Below are positions 15,482-23,924 of a DNA stretch of 64,000 bases, piece after piece. The notes beneath the pieces were generated by a model. That model did no database searches, was not told where the DNA came from, and saw nothing but the letters and a program-made list of their open reading frames with translations. Source of the stretch: Actinomycetota bacterium. Its GTDB lineage: Bacteria > Actinomycetota > Thermoleophilia > Solirubrobacterales > Solirubrobacteraceae. The stretch's first letter is position 1, and the number at the start of each line of letters is the position of its first letter. The translations under genes and the position numbers were made by a program. The stretch covers positions 1-64,000 of the forward strand of contig WLNJ01000002.1 in assembly GCA_009699865.1 (NCBI GenBank), given 5' to 3'.

Positions 15482-16135
15482 GTGCGCCACATCGCCCTGC
15501 CCCTCATCGCGATCCTCGCAGCCAGCGCTCTAGTTTGGGTGACTGTCGTCGTCGTCTGGGGCTTTCAGACGTATCTCGCCATATTGCGCCGCCTGATCGG
15601 CATCCTCGCCATCATCGCTGCCACAGGCTTTGTAGCGCTGATCATCTTCGGTGTGTCGCAGACCGGCGATGACCGAACGCTGGACCAAGCAGTAGCCAAT
15701 GCCAGCAAACCAATCGCCCCGGGCTGGACGGACAAACTGCCATCCCTTTCCGGGCCCTCACAGTCTCTCTCTGATTACAAGGGGAAGGTCATTGTTCTCA
15801 ACCTTTGGGCTTCCTGGTGCCCGCCCTGCCGCGATGAGGCTCCACTGCTTCAGCGGACCCAGCTCAAGATCGCAAAACTGGGGGCAACCGTAATTGGGGT
15901 CACATGGAATGACTCTGTCCCTGACGCCAAGGAGTTCGCTCGCAAGACGGGGATGACATACCCCCAACTACGTGATGTGACCGGAAGCTTTGCCAAGGCC
16001 TACGGCACCAAAGGCCTACCTGAGACTTTCATCATCAACCGCCAAGGGCGTGTTGTAGCGCTCAACCGGGGAGAGATCACCGCTGAGTTCCTTGCCAAGA
16101 ACTTGGATCCACTCCTAACGCAGGTGAAGAAGTGA
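15482..16135 (+). CDS. Membrane-anchored thioredoxin-like protein (CcmG/ResA type)
   Basis: A 217-residue thiol-disulfide protein. Two hydrophobic segments (about 1-22 and 39-60) precede a TlpA/ResA-type thioredoxin fold with VIVLNLWASWCPPCRDEAPLL (active site C-P-P-C), the GVTWND segment and the cis-proline turn LPETFIINRQG. Its likely job is to keep apocytochrome cysteines, or the CcmH disulfide, reduced for heme attachment. The GTG at 15482 follows a TACTCT box by 6 nt; a later TTG would give a single-helix form. ccmH follows with a 4-nt overlap, and this pair is separated from ccmE-F-I by about 1.4 kb. Confidence 0.9.
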   Translation: MRHIALPLIAILAASALVWVTVVVVWGFQTYLAILRRLIGILAIIAATGFVALIIFGVSQTGDDRTLDQAVANASKPIAPGWTDKLPSLSGPSQSLSDYKGKVIVLNLWASWCPPCRDEAPLLQRTQLKIAKLGATVIGVTWNDSVPDAKEFARKTGMTYPQLRDVTGSFAKAYGTKGLPETFIINRQGRVVALNRGEITAEFLAKNLDPLLTQVKK

Positions 16136-16632
16136 CCAGCCACCTCCGCTTCCGGCAGCCCGTCGCCGCACTCCTACTTGCGCTCCTGATGCTCGCGGGT
16201 CCTACTCAAGCCATAGCCAACAATGCCCACCCCACCCTGGCCGAGGTGGAGGACGAAGTGATGTGCACCGTCTGCGGAGTTCCTTTGTCCCTCGCTCGTG
16301 AGGCCCCAGCAGCCAAACGAGAACGGGTGCTGATCCTGTCGCTGATTAAGCAGGGGCAGACCAAGCAGCAGATAGAGGACAGCCTGGTGGCCTCCTATGG
16401 CCCCCAAGTCCTTGCCACCCCGAAAGCCGAAGGCTTCGACCTCTGGGCCTGGCTAGTTCCCGTCTTGCTGATCGCATCAGCCTTCGCAGGGCTAGTGCTG
16501 ATTCTGCTTCGTTGGGTTAGGTCCCGGGGCAAGGTGGCTCAAAGCGGCGAGAGTGATCCACCTGTCGCGCCTATCAGCGGCCCCGATGCCGCAATGGTCG
16601 ACGAAGCTCTGCGCTCAGACAGCAACTCCTAA
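16132..16632 (+). CDS. ccmH: Cytochrome c maturation protein CcmH
   Basis: A 166-residue thiol-reductase/chaperone of the heme lyase. It has a signal peptide (cleavage probably after residues 25-28, around AIANNA), the CcmH motif DEVMCTVCGVPLSLA with C-x-x-C near residue 44, the helical segment KQQIEDSLVASYGPQVLATP, then a second membrane helix (about 103-123) and an acidic tail. The start is the GTG overlapping the thioredoxin-like gene's stop (GTGA). It converges with argS, whose stop lies 8 bp away. Confidence 0.93.
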   Translation: MTSHLRFRQPVAALLLALLMLAGPTQAIANNAHPTLAEVEDEVMCTVCGVPLSLAREAPAAKRERVLILSLIKQGQTKQQIEDSLVASYGPQVLATPKAEGFDLWAWLVPVLLIASAFAGLVLILLRWVRSRGKVAQSGESDPPVAPISGPDAAMVDEALRSDSNS

Positions 16633-16640
16633 GACTTAGG

Positions 16641-18254
16641 TCAGAGTTCGTCCGGCGCCGAGACGCCGAGCAGCGCGAGCGCCGCAGCAATCTGAGTCTG
16701 AGCTGCTGCCGCCAGAACCAGTCTGAAGTCACGCTCTGCATCCGGTGCACCAATGATGCGGCAATCCCGGTAGAAGGCTGTGAACTCCTGCGCTAGAACC
16801 AGCGCGTAGGCGCAAATCCGGTGGGGAGCCCTACGCGCTGCAGCCTCCGCCACCTCGGCCGGCCAGGAGACCAGTCGGCGGATCAGCTGCTTCTCAGACT
16901 CGTGCAGTTCAGCTGCGGGGCTGGGAATCGCGGGCACGCCAACCCCAGCCTTGGCGATCACCGAGAACGCCCTCGCATGGGCATATTGGACGTAGTACAC
17001 GGGGTTCTCAGCACTGCTGTCACGAGCGAGGTCGAGGTCAAGATCCACTGTTGTGTCGTGGGAGCGCTGGAGCATGAACCAACGAGCCGCGTCAACGCCA
17101 ATCTCGTCGAGCAGGTCATCGAGAGTCACGAAGTCACCTCTGCGCTTGCTCATCTGGGACCTAGTGCCACCTTCAACGAGGTTCACGAACTGCATGATCA
17201 CCATCTCAAGTCGGTCCGGGTCCTCCCCCAGTGCGGCGATCGCAGCGCTCATCCGTGCGACATAGCCGTGGTGGTCAGCGCCCCACACATCGATCAGCCG
17301 TTCGCCGCGGGACAGTTTGTCCGCGTGATAGGCAATGTCAGCTGCGAAGTAAGTCGGCTCTCCATCAGATCGCACTAGAACGCGGTCCTTGTCATCCCCG
17401 AAAGCGGTCGTTCGGAGCCAAAGAGCACCGTCTTCACTGAAGGCGTGCCCACCGCGCTGCAGGGCATCGCAGGTCTTGGTGACTTGGGACGAGCCGTCTG
17501 GCCCATGCAGGGTTGCCTCAGAGAACCAATGATCAAACGCCACGCCGTAGCGCTCGAGCGTGGAAGCAATCCCAGCCACAAGGATCTTGATACCCGCTTG
17601 AGCTACCTCAGCTGGGTCACCGTCCCCGGCTCCAGGGATTTGAGATGCCAGCTCAATGACGTAGTCCCCTGAATAGCCGTCCTCGGGAACCTCAGTCCCG
17701 TTGGCCCTAGCGATGATCGAAAGTCCGAGACGTTGGATCTGCGCCCCAGCATCGTTGATGTAGTACTCCCGGGCGACACTGTTGCCGTGGAATTCAAGAA
17801 TGCGGGCGAGTGAGTCACCGTAGGCCGCATGACGCCCACCAGCCGCAGTGAGTGGCCCAGTCGGGTTGGCGGAGACGAACTCCACAATTATCTTCTCTAC
17901 CTCACGGCTACCACGTGAGCCAAACTGGCCGCCGGTCTGGACAACAGCCTCTGCTGCCTTCAGGTACCAGGCATCGCCGAGGGTCAGGTTCAGGAACCCC
18001 GGCCCAGCTACATCCCAGCTGGTGAGGGAATCCCCAAGCTTGACCTCAAGTTCCTTGCCCAAAGCCGCCGCGAAATCGCGTGGGGGAAGGCCGGAGCTGC
18101 CAGCGCTGACAAGCGCCGCGTTGGTTGCCAAGTCCCCGAACTTAAGATCCTTCGGGGGATCGAGCGCAACGCGGTCAATCGCGGACGCGTCACCGCCTGC
18201 GGCGTTGATTGCCTCGGCGAGCGTTGCTCTCAGTTGGGCGATTGGATCACTCAT
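16641..18254 (-). CDS. argS: Arginyl-tRNA synthetase
   Basis: Charges tRNA-Arg. The 537-residue class I enzyme has the N-terminal Arg-RS-specific domain (about 1-95), the Rossmann catalytic core with EFVSANPTGPL near residue 130, the KMSKS equivalent QMSKRRG (about 345) followed by DFVTLDDLLDEIG, and the C-terminal DALR-type anticodon-binding helical domain. In most ArgRS the segment after ANPTGP is H-V-G-H or H-I-G-G; here it reads L-T-A-A-G-G, so the histidines of the HIGH motif are absent. The rest is well conserved, so I still expect an active enzyme. The ATG at 18254 follows a short leader with TAGCCT 10 nt upstream. Confidence 0.95.
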   Translation of the reverse strand: MSDPIAQLRATLAEAINAAGGDASAIDRVALDPPKDLKFGDLATNAALVSAGSSGLPPRDFAAALGKELEVKLGDSLTSWDVAGPGFLNLTLGDAWYLKAAEAVVQTGGQFGSRGSREVEKIIVEFVSANPTGPLTAAGGRHAAYGDSLARILEFHGNSVAREYYINDAGAQIQRLGLSIIARANGTEVPEDGYSGDYVIELASQIPGAGDGDPAEVAQAGIKILVAGIASTLERYGVAFDHWFSEATLHGPDGSSQVTKTCDALQRGGHAFSEDGALWLRTTAFGDDKDRVLVRSDGEPTYFAADIAYHADKLSRGERLIDVWGADHHGYVARMSAAIAALGEDPDRLEMVIMQFVNLVEGGTRSQMSKRRGDFVTLDDLLDEIGVDAARWFMLQRSHDTTVDLDLDLARDSSAENPVYYVQYAHARAFSVIAKAGVGVPAIPSPAAELHESEKQLIRRLVSWPAEVAEAAARRAPHRICAYALVLAQEFTAFYRDCRIIGAPDAERDFRLVLAAAAQTQIAAALALLGVSAPDEL

Positions 18255-18299
18255 GCAAGACGGGAGGCTACCCGTGCCACCCGAAAGGGGGACGCTGTG

Positions 18300-18707
18300 T
18301 CACCGGTGGTATGGCTCGCCGGCGAGAATCGCATGGGCTCGCAGCAGCTGCTCAAGGAGCACGACGCGCGCTAGTTGGTGAGGAAGGGTCATCACTCCGA
18401 ACGAGATCTTGTGCTGCGCAGCCGGGTAGTCAATCCCGTTAGGCCCCCCGATCAGAAAGCAGACCGTCTTGCCCTCCATCTGCCGGTCCGAAATGAACTT
18501 GGCGAACGTGGGTGAATCCATCTGAACCCCAGTGGGGTCCATCTGAACCACTGTCGCCCCACTAGGAATACGTGCGATTGCGGCAGCCGCGTCCTTTACC
18601 TCAACCTGTTCAACGGTCGCTCGGGGGCGCAGGTGCTTTGCGTAGTGGTCAACGTCGTCCGCATATGGCGGCCGCACTTTTCCAACCGCTACAAGGAGAA
18701 TCCGCAC
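18300..18707 (-). CDS. rlmH: RlmH, 23S rRNA pseudouridine-1915 N3-methyltransferase
   Basis: A 135-residue SPOUT methyltransferase that modifies helix 69 of the 50S subunit. It starts RILLVAVGKVRPPYADDVDHY and ends with the family's trefoil-knot signature: FLIGGPNGIDYPAA, then FGVMTLPHQLARVVLLEQLLRAHAILAGEPYHR. At 135 residues it is somewhat shorter than the usual 155, losing part of the central loop. Translation starts at a GTG placed 7 nt after TACTAT, which looks like a leaderless promoter. argS follows 45 bp downstream. Confidence 0.95.
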   Translation of the reverse strand: MRILLVAVGKVRPPYADDVDHYAKHLRPRATVEQVEVKDAAAAIARIPSGATVVQMDPTGVQMDSPTFAKFISDRQMEGKTVCFLIGGPNGIDYPAAQHKISFGVMTLPHQLARVVLLEQLLRAHAILAGEPYHR

Positions 18708-18714
18708 CCTTGCG

Positions 18715-18720
18715 ATAGTA
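18715..18720 (-). promoter_or_regulatory. Candidate leaderless -10 box of rlmH
   Basis: TACTAT on the minus strand, 7 nt before the rlmH GTG; a strong -10 match. Confidence 0.55.
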
Positions 18721-18746
18721 GGCCAGTGAGGAATTAACCGTAATCC

Positions 18747-19478
18747 ATGCTCGCCGCCGTTCTTTCAGACATCCACGCAAACGTGCAGGCGCTCGAGGCC
18801 GTGCTTGAAGCTGCCGATCGCGAAGGCGTCGACGAGATCTGGTGCCTGGGTGATGTTGTCGGCTACGGAGCTGACCCTGGAGCCTGCGTTGACCTGATGC
18901 GGGAGAGGTCAGCCGTTTGCCTCGCCGGCAACCACGACCTCGCAGCTATCGGCGCAATCTCAACTGATGTCTTCACTCAGGGCGCTGCGGTGGCGGCGCG
19001 CTGGACAAACACTGCTCTCAACGACGAACAGCGCGCCTGGCTTTCAGGTCTCGCCCCATCTGGCAGTCACGCGGGCGCGGCTCTCTACCACGGCAGCCCT
19101 CGCGACCCAGTTTGGGAATACGTCCTCTCGGCACTTGCAGCCGAAATGTGTTTTGACGAAGCAGGCCGCCCCCTTATTCTCGTCGGTCACTCCCATGTTG
19201 CTCTCGCCTTCTCGCGCCTCCCCGGAGAGCCCGCCACCGGGGAAACTCGTCGCGACGGCGCCGTCCTTGACCTCAAGGGCGCTGAGTGGATACTCAACCC
19301 AGGATCAGTGGGGCAACCCCGCGATAACGACCCAAGGGCCGCATGGATGCTCTTGGACATGAGCGCGGGAAGATGCGAATACCGCCGCGCGGAATATGAC
19401 ATCCCAGCCGCGCAGAGCGCAATCCGAGCCGCCGGCCTTCCCGAGTCACTTGCGGACCGGCTCCGGCTGGGCGTCTAG
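18747..19478 (+). CDS. Calcineurin-like metallophosphoesterase
   Basis: A 243-residue cytoplasmic phosphoesterase of the YfcE/ApaH-like group. All metal-binding blocks are present: SDIHANVQALEAVL (D-x-H), CLGDVVGYGADP (G-D), LAGNHDLAA (G-N-H-D), and near the C terminus VGHSHVALAF (G-H-x-H) and NPGSVGQPRDNDP. The substrate cannot be deduced; relatives act on phosphodiesters or dinucleoside polyphosphates. It is divergent from rlmH (39 bp apart) and its stop codon forms part of the next gene's candidate -10 box. Confidence 0.9.
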   Translation: MLAAVLSDIHANVQALEAVLEAADREGVDEIWCLGDVVGYGADPGACVDLMRERSAVCLAGNHDLAAIGAISTDVFTQGAAVAARWTNTALNDEQRAWLSGLAPSGSHAGAALYHGSPRDPVWEYVLSALAAEMCFDEAGRPLILVGHSHVALAFSRLPGEPATGETRRDGAVLDLKGAEWILNPGSVGQPRDNDPRAAWMLLDMSAGRCEYRRAEYDIPAAQSAIRAAGLPESLADRLRLGV

Positions 19479-19481
19479 CAT
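19476..19481 (+). promoter_or_regulatory. Candidate leaderless -10 box
   Basis: TAGCAT, 7 nt before the ATG at 19489. Its first three bases are the stop codon of the phosphoesterase gene. Confidence 0.45.
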
Positions 19482-19488
19482 CCCCCCT

Positions 19489-19944
19489 ATGCGCAGACTT
19501 CGGACACCACTGATCCTGATCGCAGTCACCGTGGTGGCTGCGATAGCCACGGGCTGCGGGTCAACCACCACGGGAATGCTCACGCAGGCACAGTCCGACG
19601 CACTTAACGCAGCACTTGACCGCGTCGACATCGCAACTTCCAACGGGGACTGCACTGAGACCGCAGTCCAGGCAACAGCGCTGCGGGGCGTGGTCGGCGA
19701 ACTTCCCCCTAGCGTCAATAGCGCCCTGAGGGCGAATCTCCGTGCGGGAGCCATGACAGTCGAAAGCACCTCACTCGTGGATTGCGCAAAGGCAAGCACC
19801 ACCACCTCTACAACGAGCTCATCGACCTCAACATCGTCGAGCTCAACGACAACAACCTCAACGACAACCCCCACCACCACAACGACCGAGCCGACTACGA
19901 CTACCACGACCGACACAGGCGGCGGAACTCCGCCTATTCCCTGA
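19489..19944 (+). CDS. Lipoprotein with Thr/Ser-rich tail
   Basis: A 151-residue predicted lipoprotein: basic start MRRLRTP, a hydrophobic stretch and the lipobox ATGCGS (Cys about 20). A small helical domain of about 80 residues with two further cysteines follows, then about 45 residues made almost only of Thr and Ser and ending GGGTPPIP, a typical wall-spanning or glycosylated linker. The fold is not recognised. The stop overlaps the kinase start by 1 nt (TGATG), so the two are translation-coupled; the lipoprotein may be a sensor or partner for the kinase, which itself has only a short outer part. Confidence 0.85.
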   Translation: MRRLRTPLILIAVTVVAAIATGCGSTTTGMLTQAQSDALNAALDRVDIATSNGDCTETAVQATALRGVVGELPPSVNSALRANLRAGAMTVESTSLVDCAKASTTTSTTSSSTSTSSSSTTTTSTTTPTTTTTEPTTTTTTDTGGGTPPIP

Positions 19945-21104
19945 TGGCTGAGGGCGAAGTGATTGCAGGCAGGTATCGACTCGAGGGGCGCCTTGGGTCC
20001 GGCGGCATGTCAACCGTTCACCTTGCCTTTGACGAGCGGCTCCAGCGGAAGGTTGCTGTCAAGCTCCTGGCCGAGCATCTGGCTGATGACCCAGCCTTCA
20101 TCTCACGCTTTAGGCATGAGGCACTGGCAGCAGCACGCCTCGTCCACCCGAATGTGGTTCAGGTCTTCGACTTTGGGCTTGATGAGTCGTCGCATCGGCA
20201 CTTCATCGTGATGGAGTTCGTTTCCGGCAGCTCCTGCGCCGAACTGCTCCGCGACCGCGGTTCCCTCCCTGCGTCTGAGGTGGCCGGATTCACTGCTGAC
20301 TGCGCCGAAGGGCTTGCCTATGCCCACCGTCACGGCGTAGTGCACCGTGATGTCAAGCCCGGCAACCTTCTTGTAACTGAGGGTGGCCGAGTGAAGCTGG
20401 CCGACTTTGGGATTGCCAAGGCGACAGAGCAAGCAAGCGTGACTCAGGTGGGATCGGTGCTTGGAACGGCCGCATACCTTGCCCCAGAGCAAGCCAGCGG
20501 CGAGGACGCAACCCCCCTCTGTGACATTTACGCCCTTGGTGTTGTTGCTTACCAGCTGACCACGGGTCGGCTCCCATACGACGCCTCATCACTCTCTGAG
20601 CTGGTACTCCGTCAACAGCAGGAGGCACCACCGAGGCTTGATGTTGTCGACCCATCAGTTCCGGTTGACTTCGCCAACGCCGTTGAGCAGGCCCTCTCAC
20701 TCGAGCCAAGCCACCGCCCACAAGACGCGGCCGTGTTCGCGAATATGCTGCGCGGTCACTCTGGAGAGCAGGCGACTTCAGCTACTCGCATTCTCGCCGG
20801 CGCCGACACACCGCAAACTGCAATGGACTCACCGCCTACCACCGCACAGCGCCAGGCCCGGCCACCCCGTAACCCTCAGCGTGACCACCAGCCAGCCGCT
20901 CCGGCCCCGCAACGTAAGAACGTTGCGATGAGGCGTCTTGTTGCCTTCCTAACCGTTCTAGCACTGCTCGCAGCAGGCGCTGGTGCCGCTATCTATGCGA
21001 CCAGTGGAACCAAGAGTGGCGTCAGACTCCAGCCAGTCTCAGGCAGCAACGCTCAGCAGGCAGCGCAATCAATGCGCGACCTGATCGACGCTAATACGCC
21101 CTAG
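19944..21104 (+). CDS. Membrane Ser/Thr protein kinase (Hanks type)
   Basis: A 386-residue kinase. Residues 10-270 form the kinase domain: glycine loop LGSGGMSTV, Lys in RKVAVKLL, catalytic loop HRDVKPGNLL, DFG in LADFGIAKA and APE in YLAPEQASG. A Pro/Arg/Gln-rich linker (about 275-325) leads to one membrane helix (VAFLTVLALLAAGAGAAIYA) and about 35 outer residues, too short for the PASTA repeats of many bacterial homologs. The ATG at 19944 is chosen because it overlaps the lipoprotein stop and starts just before GRYRLEGRLG; the longer in-frame extension only reads the Thr-rich coding DNA in another frame. Confidence 0.94.
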   Translation: MAEGEVIAGRYRLEGRLGSGGMSTVHLAFDERLQRKVAVKLLAEHLADDPAFISRFRHEALAAARLVHPNVVQVFDFGLDESSHRHFIVMEFVSGSSCAELLRDRGSLPASEVAGFTADCAEGLAYAHRHGVVHRDVKPGNLLVTEGGRVKLADFGIAKATEQASVTQVGSVLGTAAYLAPEQASGEDATPLCDIYALGVVAYQLTTGRLPYDASSLSELVLRQQQEAPPRLDVVDPSVPVDFANAVEQALSLEPSHRPQDAAVFANMLRGHSGEQATSATRILAGADTPQTAMDSPPTTAQRQARPPRNPQRDHQPAAPAPQRKNVAMRRLVAFLTVLALLAAGAGAAIYATSGTKSGVRLQPVSGSNAQQAAQSMRDLIDANTP

Positions 21105-21108
21105 TTCC

Positions 21109-22338
21109 TCAGGCGTCCCAAGGGTTTGCGCCGGATCGCAGGGCAGCGGCGACAGCAGGCAGGGTGTTGTCGGCAACGGCATCCCGAAGCCGGTCCATCA
21201 GCCTCGCAATGAAGTAGAGGTTGTGCAAAGTGATCAGCCGCATAACCGTGTGTTCCTTCGCCCGGATCAGGTGGTGCATGTATGCCCGCGTGAACCCTTC
21301 AGAACAGGCCGGGCAACCGCATCCCTCGGCCAGCAGGCGGCTGTCGTCCCTTGCCGTCGCTCGGGTTAGGTCTAAACGCCAACGATTGCCTGGGTCGGCA
21401 ACGACGGCTGTGCCGTGGCGACCGATCCGGGTTGGCATCGCGCAGTCAAACGTGTCAATACCGAGCTCGACTCCGCGAATCAGGTCGTCCACGTCGCCAA
21501 TGCCGAGAAGGTGCCTAGGGCTGTCCGGCGCGACGCGATCAAGTTCATCTGTCGCCCAGCTGACCACTTCGTACATCTGCTCCTTGTTCTCCCCGAGTGA
21601 TCCGCCAATAGCGATGCCATCAGGGTTACGGGCAGCAACGGCAGCAGTGGACTCACGCCGCATGTCCTCATAAACCCCGCCCTGGACGATCCCGTAGACC
21701 ATCTGCCACTCCGGACCATTGGCCTTATGCCACGACAGGCAGCGGTCCAGCCAACGGTGTGTTCTCTCCGTTGACTTGGCCGTGTACTCGCGCGTCACAT
21801 GGAACGGAGTGCACTCGTCAAAGACCAGCGCAATGTCAGATCCAAGCTTGGCCTGAACCTCCATCGAGGTCTCCGGCCCCATGAACATCTCAGCCCCATC
21901 CACATAGGAGCGGAATCGGACGCCCTCCTCGTCGATCCCGAGAATGCGGCCCTGCCGCCCTGGCCCGTTGGCGCTGCGCCCCTTAACTTCATCGGCGACA
22001 GTCCCGTGGCCCATCGAAAATACTTGGAAGCCGCCTGAGTCAGTGATGATCGGCCCGGGCCAGCGCATGAACTCCCCCAATCCTCCGAAGTCGGCGACTA
22101 GATCGGCCCCGGGTTGGATCATCAGGTGGAAGGTGTTGCCAAGAATCATCTCGAAGCCGAGCTGGTCGACCTCGCGGGGAGTCAGGGACTTGACGGTCCC
22201 CTTCGTACCTAGCGGCACAAACGCCGGCGTCCGCACATCACCCCGGTGGAGGTGAAGAACCCCTGAACGGGCCTGTGAATCACTCGCCCGAGCTTGGATC
22301 TCAAATCTGTTGCTGCCTGCTGGGCTCGGTTGTGTCAT
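21109..22338 (-). CDS. tgt: tRNA-guanine transglycosylase
   Basis: Exchanges guanine-34 of tRNA-Asp, -Asn, -His and -Tyr for the queuosine precursor. The 409-residue TIM-barrel enzyme shows TITDSGGFQVFSMG (substrate-binding Asp, about 100), VFDECTPF, the active-site region GIAIGGSLGENKEQM, GIDTFDCAMPTRIGRHG and the zinc site CGCPACSEGFTRAYMHHLIRAKE (Cys x3 plus His). It is divergent from nothing nearby: gpmI lies 47 bp upstream on the same strand, but TAGTCT 8 nt before the ATG suggests an independent leaderless promoter. queA is not in the window. Confidence 0.95.
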   Translation of the reverse strand: MTQPSPAGSNRFEIQARASDSQARSGVLHLHRGDVRTPAFVPLGTKGTVKSLTPREVDQLGFEMILGNTFHLMIQPGADLVADFGGLGEFMRWPGPIITDSGGFQVFSMGHGTVADEVKGRSANGPGRQGRILGIDEEGVRFRSYVDGAEMFMGPETSMEVQAKLGSDIALVFDECTPFHVTREYTAKSTERTHRWLDRCLSWHKANGPEWQMVYGIVQGGVYEDMRRESTAAVAARNPDGIAIGGSLGENKEQMYEVVSWATDELDRVAPDSPRHLLGIGDVDDLIRGVELGIDTFDCAMPTRIGRHGTAVVADPGNRWRLDLTRATARDDSRLLAEGCGCPACSEGFTRAYMHHLIRAKEHTVMRLITLHNLYFIARLMDRLRDAVADNTLPAVAAALRSGANPWDA

Positions 22339-22346
22339 GGCGCCAG

Positions 22347-22352
22347 AGACTA
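22347..22352 (-). promoter_or_regulatory. Candidate leaderless -10 box of tgt
   Basis: TAGTCT on the minus strand, 8 nt before the tgt ATG. Confidence 0.5.
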
Positions 22353-22385
22353 ACGGTGTCCGACCAACGCGGCCGATGGGACCAA

Positions 22386-23924
22386 TCAGCCGTTGATCAG
22401 CGAGACGCCGGTCATACCGGCCGGCTGCGCGATGCCGAGGATGCCGAGCAGCGTTGGTGCCACGTCGGCGAGCACGCCGCCCTCGCGGAGCGTTGGCCCG
22501 TGTGTGGTGACGATCAGTGGGACGGGATTGAGCGAGTGAGCTGTGTTGGGACTTCCATCAGGCTCGAGCATGTTGTCCGCATTGCCATGGTCAGCGGTGA
22601 CGACACACACGCCACCCGACGCGTGAACTGCCTCAAGAACAGTGCCGAGACAGCGATCAACGGTCTCAACTGCCTCAACAGCAGCGGGAATTGAGCCCGT
22701 GTGGCCGACCATGTCAGCGTTGGCAAAATTGATGATTCCGAAACCAGGTTCGTCCTGTTGCCAGGCGGACACAAAGGCGGCTGCTGCTTCAGGACCACTC
22801 ATCGCGGGCTTCATGTCGTAGGTCGCAACATCGCGGGGTGACTGGACCATCTCGCGTCGCTCGCCCTCGTATGGAGCCTCCTCTCCACCGTTGAAGAAGT
22901 AGGTGACATGTGGGTACTTCTCGGTCTCAGCAACATGGAGTTGGCGAAGGCCCGCTCCAGCGATGACGGACGAGATGGTTACATCCGGACGGTGAGGTGG
23001 AAATGCGACCGGGTAGGGCCAGCCCTCCACATACTCAGTCATCGACGCCAACCGCCCGACTGGTTCAACCCCACGCCGATCAACATCTGTGAATGAGGGG
23101 TCCGCCAAGGCGCGGACGATCTCCCTCATTCTGTCCGGTCGGAAGTTGAAGCAAATGACAGAATCCCCGGCCCTGATTGCCGTGTCGTCTCCAACGGTTG
23201 TGGGCAGGATGAACTCGTCGGTCTCATCCCGCGCGTAAGCAGCCTCTACGGCCTCAGATCCAGTTGTTGCAGCAAACTCCCCTTGGCCGCCCAACATCAG
23301 GTCAGCGGCCTTCTGAACACGGTCCCAGCGGGAATCCCTGTCCATCGCGAAGTAGCGCCCGATAACGCTTCCTACCCGGGCGTTGCCGGCTTTTGCGCAC
23401 CAGGCGTCAACCTTGGTTAGATATCCGGCGCCAGCAGTGGGCAATGTGTCCCTCCCGTCGGTGAACGCGTGGACAATCACCTCGCCGGTGGAGGCACTGG
23501 AAACTTGGGCTATCAGGGCCTGCAGGTGCTCAAGGCTTGAGTGAACCCCCCCATCTGACACAAGCCCAATCAGGTGTGTGCGCGTCGCACCCTTGACAGC
23601 ATTGAGGAGAACTTCATTCTCATCAAACTGCCCATCCGCAACGGCTTCGTCAATCCGCATCAAGTCCTGCCTGATCACGCTCCCGGCGCCAAGGTTGAGG
23701 TGTCCAACCTCGCTGTTGCCCATCTGCCCCTCAGGGAGCCCCACGGCGGGCCCACAGGCCGTCAGCGTCGTGTGCGGGTAGGAACTCCAGATCTCGTCAA
23801 AGACCGGCGTGTTGGCCATCTCAACGGCGTTGCCCGGGCCAGCCGGAGCCAGACCCCAACCATCAAGAACGATCAGCACCGCGCGAGGCGCTGGCAGAGC
23901 TTCCGCTCCGGGCCGGATTGTCAT
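22386..23924 (-). CDS. gpmI: Cofactor-independent phosphoglycerate mutase
   Basis: Interconverts 3- and 2-phosphoglycerate using two manganese ions. The 512-residue protein shows the alkaline-phosphatase-fold metal site LIVLDGWGLAP, the phosphoserine motif GQMGNSEVGHLNLGAG (Ser about 70), HAFTDGRDTLP, NFRPDRMREI, INFANADMVGHTG and TADHGNADNM. The start overlaps the tpiA stop by one base, placing it last in the gap-pgk-tpiA-gpmI glycolytic operon. Confidence 0.97.
   Translation of the reverse strand: MTIRPGAEALPAPRAVLIVLDGWGLAPAGPGNAVEMANTPVFDEIWSSYPHTTLTACGPAVGLPEGQMGNSEVGHLNLGAGSVIRQDLMRIDEAVADGQFDENEVLLNAVKGATRTHLIGLVSDGGVHSSLEHLQALIAQVSSASTGEVIVHAFTDGRDTLPTAGAGYLTKVDAWCAKAGNARVGSVIGRYFAMDRDSRWDRVQKAADLMLGGQGEFAATTGSEAVEAAYARDETDEFILPTTVGDDTAIRAGDSVICFNFRPDRMREIVRALADPSFTDVDRRGVEPVGRLASMTEYVEGWPYPVAFPPHRPDVTISSVIAGAGLRQLHVAETEKYPHVTYFFNGGEEAPYEGERREMVQSPRDVATYDMKPAMSGPEAAAAFVSAWQQDEPGFGIINFANADMVGHTGSIPAAVEAVETVDRCLGTVLEAVHASGGVCVVTADHGNADNMLEPDGSPNTAHSLNPVPLIVTTHGPTLREGGVLADVAPTLLGILGIAQPAGMTGVSLING

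Noticed and set aside
19446-19916. Long minus-strand frame rich in Val opposite the lipoprotein gene
   Set aside because: It is the antisense of the Thr/Ser codon repeats (ACN/TCN read as Val/Glu/Asp) and has no domain; the plus-strand lipoprotein has a clear lipobox.
19782-19943. In-frame N-terminal extension of the Ser/Thr kinase
   Set aside because: The extra 54 residues (His/Asn/Asp-rich) are the shifted-frame reading of the lipoprotein tail; the ATG at 19944 overlapping the upstream stop is a natural start.
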